Both the position numbers and the translations under genes were made by a program. DNA of 64,000 bases from Helopsaltes ochotensis (Eukaryota; Chordata; Aves; Passeriformes; Locustellidae): positions 310,001-374,000 of the forward strand of contig VXBM01000560.1 in assembly GCA_013400155.1 (NCBI GenBank). Reading direction: 5' to 3'. How positions within the stretch are numbered: position 1 is the stretch's first letter; the number at the start of each line of letters is the position of its first letter. The notes below the pieces were generated by a model. It saw only the letters and a list, made by a program, of their open reading frames with translations. It was not told the origin of the DNA and did no database searches. Below, piece by piece: positions 62,769-64,000 of this stretch.

Positions 62769-64000
62769 CAGGGAAAAGGGTAAACAAGATGTTCATAACT
62801 TCAGAATTCAGGGGCTTCTGAAAAGCTCTTTCTAAACCTTTGGCTTGTTTCTTTATGTTCTGGGGTTTTTTTGTTGGTTAGTTGATTTATTTGTAACATG
62901 GATTAAAATTCTAAATATTGTTCATATGTTTTCCCAAGCTGTTGGCTTTTACTGATTCCAGATTGTTCCTTGCTCTTCTTAGTGAACCCTGGTACTTTTT
63001 CTTGGTTAGTGTAGCTCCCTCCCTTCATGACTAGGAACAGGAGTAATCGCAAAGGAGGAAAAATGGAAAAATTTTCATGGTATGCTGTAAGAGTCAGCTG
63101 GTGTATTCGCCAGAGCTGCTCTGCCAATTTCTGTCTCATCCATTCCTATACATCCGAGAAAGGCCTGTTTGCACCCAGCTTTTTTTCTCTAACACACTCA
63201 ATATGGATGGCAAGCTGATTGTGTGTCATGCTTAGCAGATATCTATAAGTATGGTTATATATGTTTGTAAAAGAAAGAGTCATTTGAATGCCCAAGATAA
63301 GCTATTATCACAGCCACTGTTCAAATGCCTGCATTTTTAACCGAGTAGCTTCTCCATAACAGTAGCATGAGAGGGAGCTGGAATTTGCCAGGAAGGTGGT
63401 GAGGGTGTGGGAAGTGAGGGTTTTTTTATTTAATTGTGAAAAACAGAATTGTATCTGAATTTTGGCTTAGTTTGCAGAGCTGTACTGAGATCTTTATATG
63501 AGCGCAAAACAACAAATAAAATGTCTTCTTAGCAGGACAGTTTCCTTGAAGTTAATCAGGGTTGCAGCATTCACTTAAACAAATTATTTTGAAAAATGCA
63601 GTAAACTCTTAGCTTCATCCTCAGAAGCAGCCTAAAAAAGTTAGCTAAAATCATGATTTAATATCCTTTGATGCAACAGACATATTTAATGGAAGGGCAT
63701 AGTCACCCTTCTCTCCAGAGAGGCAATACCAGATTCCATCAATCAGCTCCAGCCTTTAGAAAAAGGTTTTTCTGGTGGAAGAGGTTGATATTCTCTTCAT
63801 TGTGTCATAGAGGCAGAGTAGAATTTCCATGAACTTTGCAGATGCAGGTGATGCTTCACTAGAGTAGAGGTGAAGCTTTTCTTTCAGTTTGATTCCCACT
63901 TCCAAGAGCCACCACGAGGGCAACTGTTCAGCATCCACGAGGTTTTGTATTGGTTTTGGATGAGTGAACTGCAAGTGGCTCTAGTGGCTCTACACTCTTG

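Larger units (their letters stand above)
61455..64000. other. AT-rich non-coding stretch to the window end, no gene seen
   Basis: No exon or domain recognised. A T/G-rich tract (62082-62153) and a repeat-plus-TATA module (62697-62768) are listed separately. Frames near 62903-63139 and 63756-63974 have no family likeness. Confidence 0.6.

Noticed and set aside
1..64000. CRISPR array, operon, prophage or other prokaryotic system
   Set aside because: CR1 LINEs, an avian LTR, AT-rich deserts and the lack of dense long frames show a vertebrate nuclear genome.

Overview
The window looks like a gene-free stretch of a bird nuclear genome: either intergenic desert or the inside of one very large intron. 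It is AT-rich throughout. I found no protein-coding exon, tRNA, rRNA, snRNA or CRISPR array that I can defend. The longest open frames (about 100-170 codons) are what chance gives in 64 kb of this composition. They lack recognisable domains, and several only start at TTG or GTG rather than ATG.

The identifiable content is repeats, and these point to a bird, probably a songbird or a close relative. Two CR1 LINE 3' ends with typical avian tails lie at about 29.2-30.2 kb and 56.9-57.2 kb. A solo LTR of the ERVL-type family common in passerines lies at about 51.0-51.5 kb. It keeps its TATA box and polyadenylation signal and is flanked by the 5-bp direct repeat GACGG. No L1, Alu or B-type elements are visible, which argues against a placental mammal. 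Two further LTR-like blocks (13.76-14.15 kb on the minus strand; 41.17-41.76 kb on the plus strand) are tentative.

A deeper layer consists of amniote fossils. There is an eroded L3/CR1-like LINE at about 6.5-6.8 kb. Five MIR-type SINE remnants lie at about 3.05, 26.0, 32.5, 60.1 and 61.3 kb. A very tentative hAT/Charlie-like terminus is at 46.4 kb.

Layout: 0-13 kb AT-rich desert with one MIR and the ancient LINE; 13.7-14.2 kb possible LTR; 14.2-29 kb desert with a small GC islet at 20.2-20.4 kb; 29.2-30.2 kb CR1; 30.2-41 kb desert with a cluster of perfect inverted repeats at 37.2-37.5 kb and a GC-richer block at 39.2-39.6 kb; 41.1-41.9 kb A/C-rich tract, possible LTR and TG-rich tract; 46.2 kb 22-bp minisatellite; 50.8-51.5 kb CpG-rich islet abutting the solo LTR; 56.9 kb CR1; 59.4 kb CpG islet with a palindromic E-box; 60-61.5 kb two MIRs; 62.1 kb T/G tract; 62.7 kb direct repeats in front of a TATA box.

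No genes act together here. Any function would be regulatory. The best places to look are the CpG islet plus LTR at 50.8-51.5 kb, the CpG islet at 59.4 kb, the repeat-plus-TATA module at 62.7 kb and the hairpin cluster at 37.2-37.5 kb. I did not find a new biological system. All repeat names rest on recognising consensus patterns by eye and should be confirmed with a repeat-masking search.
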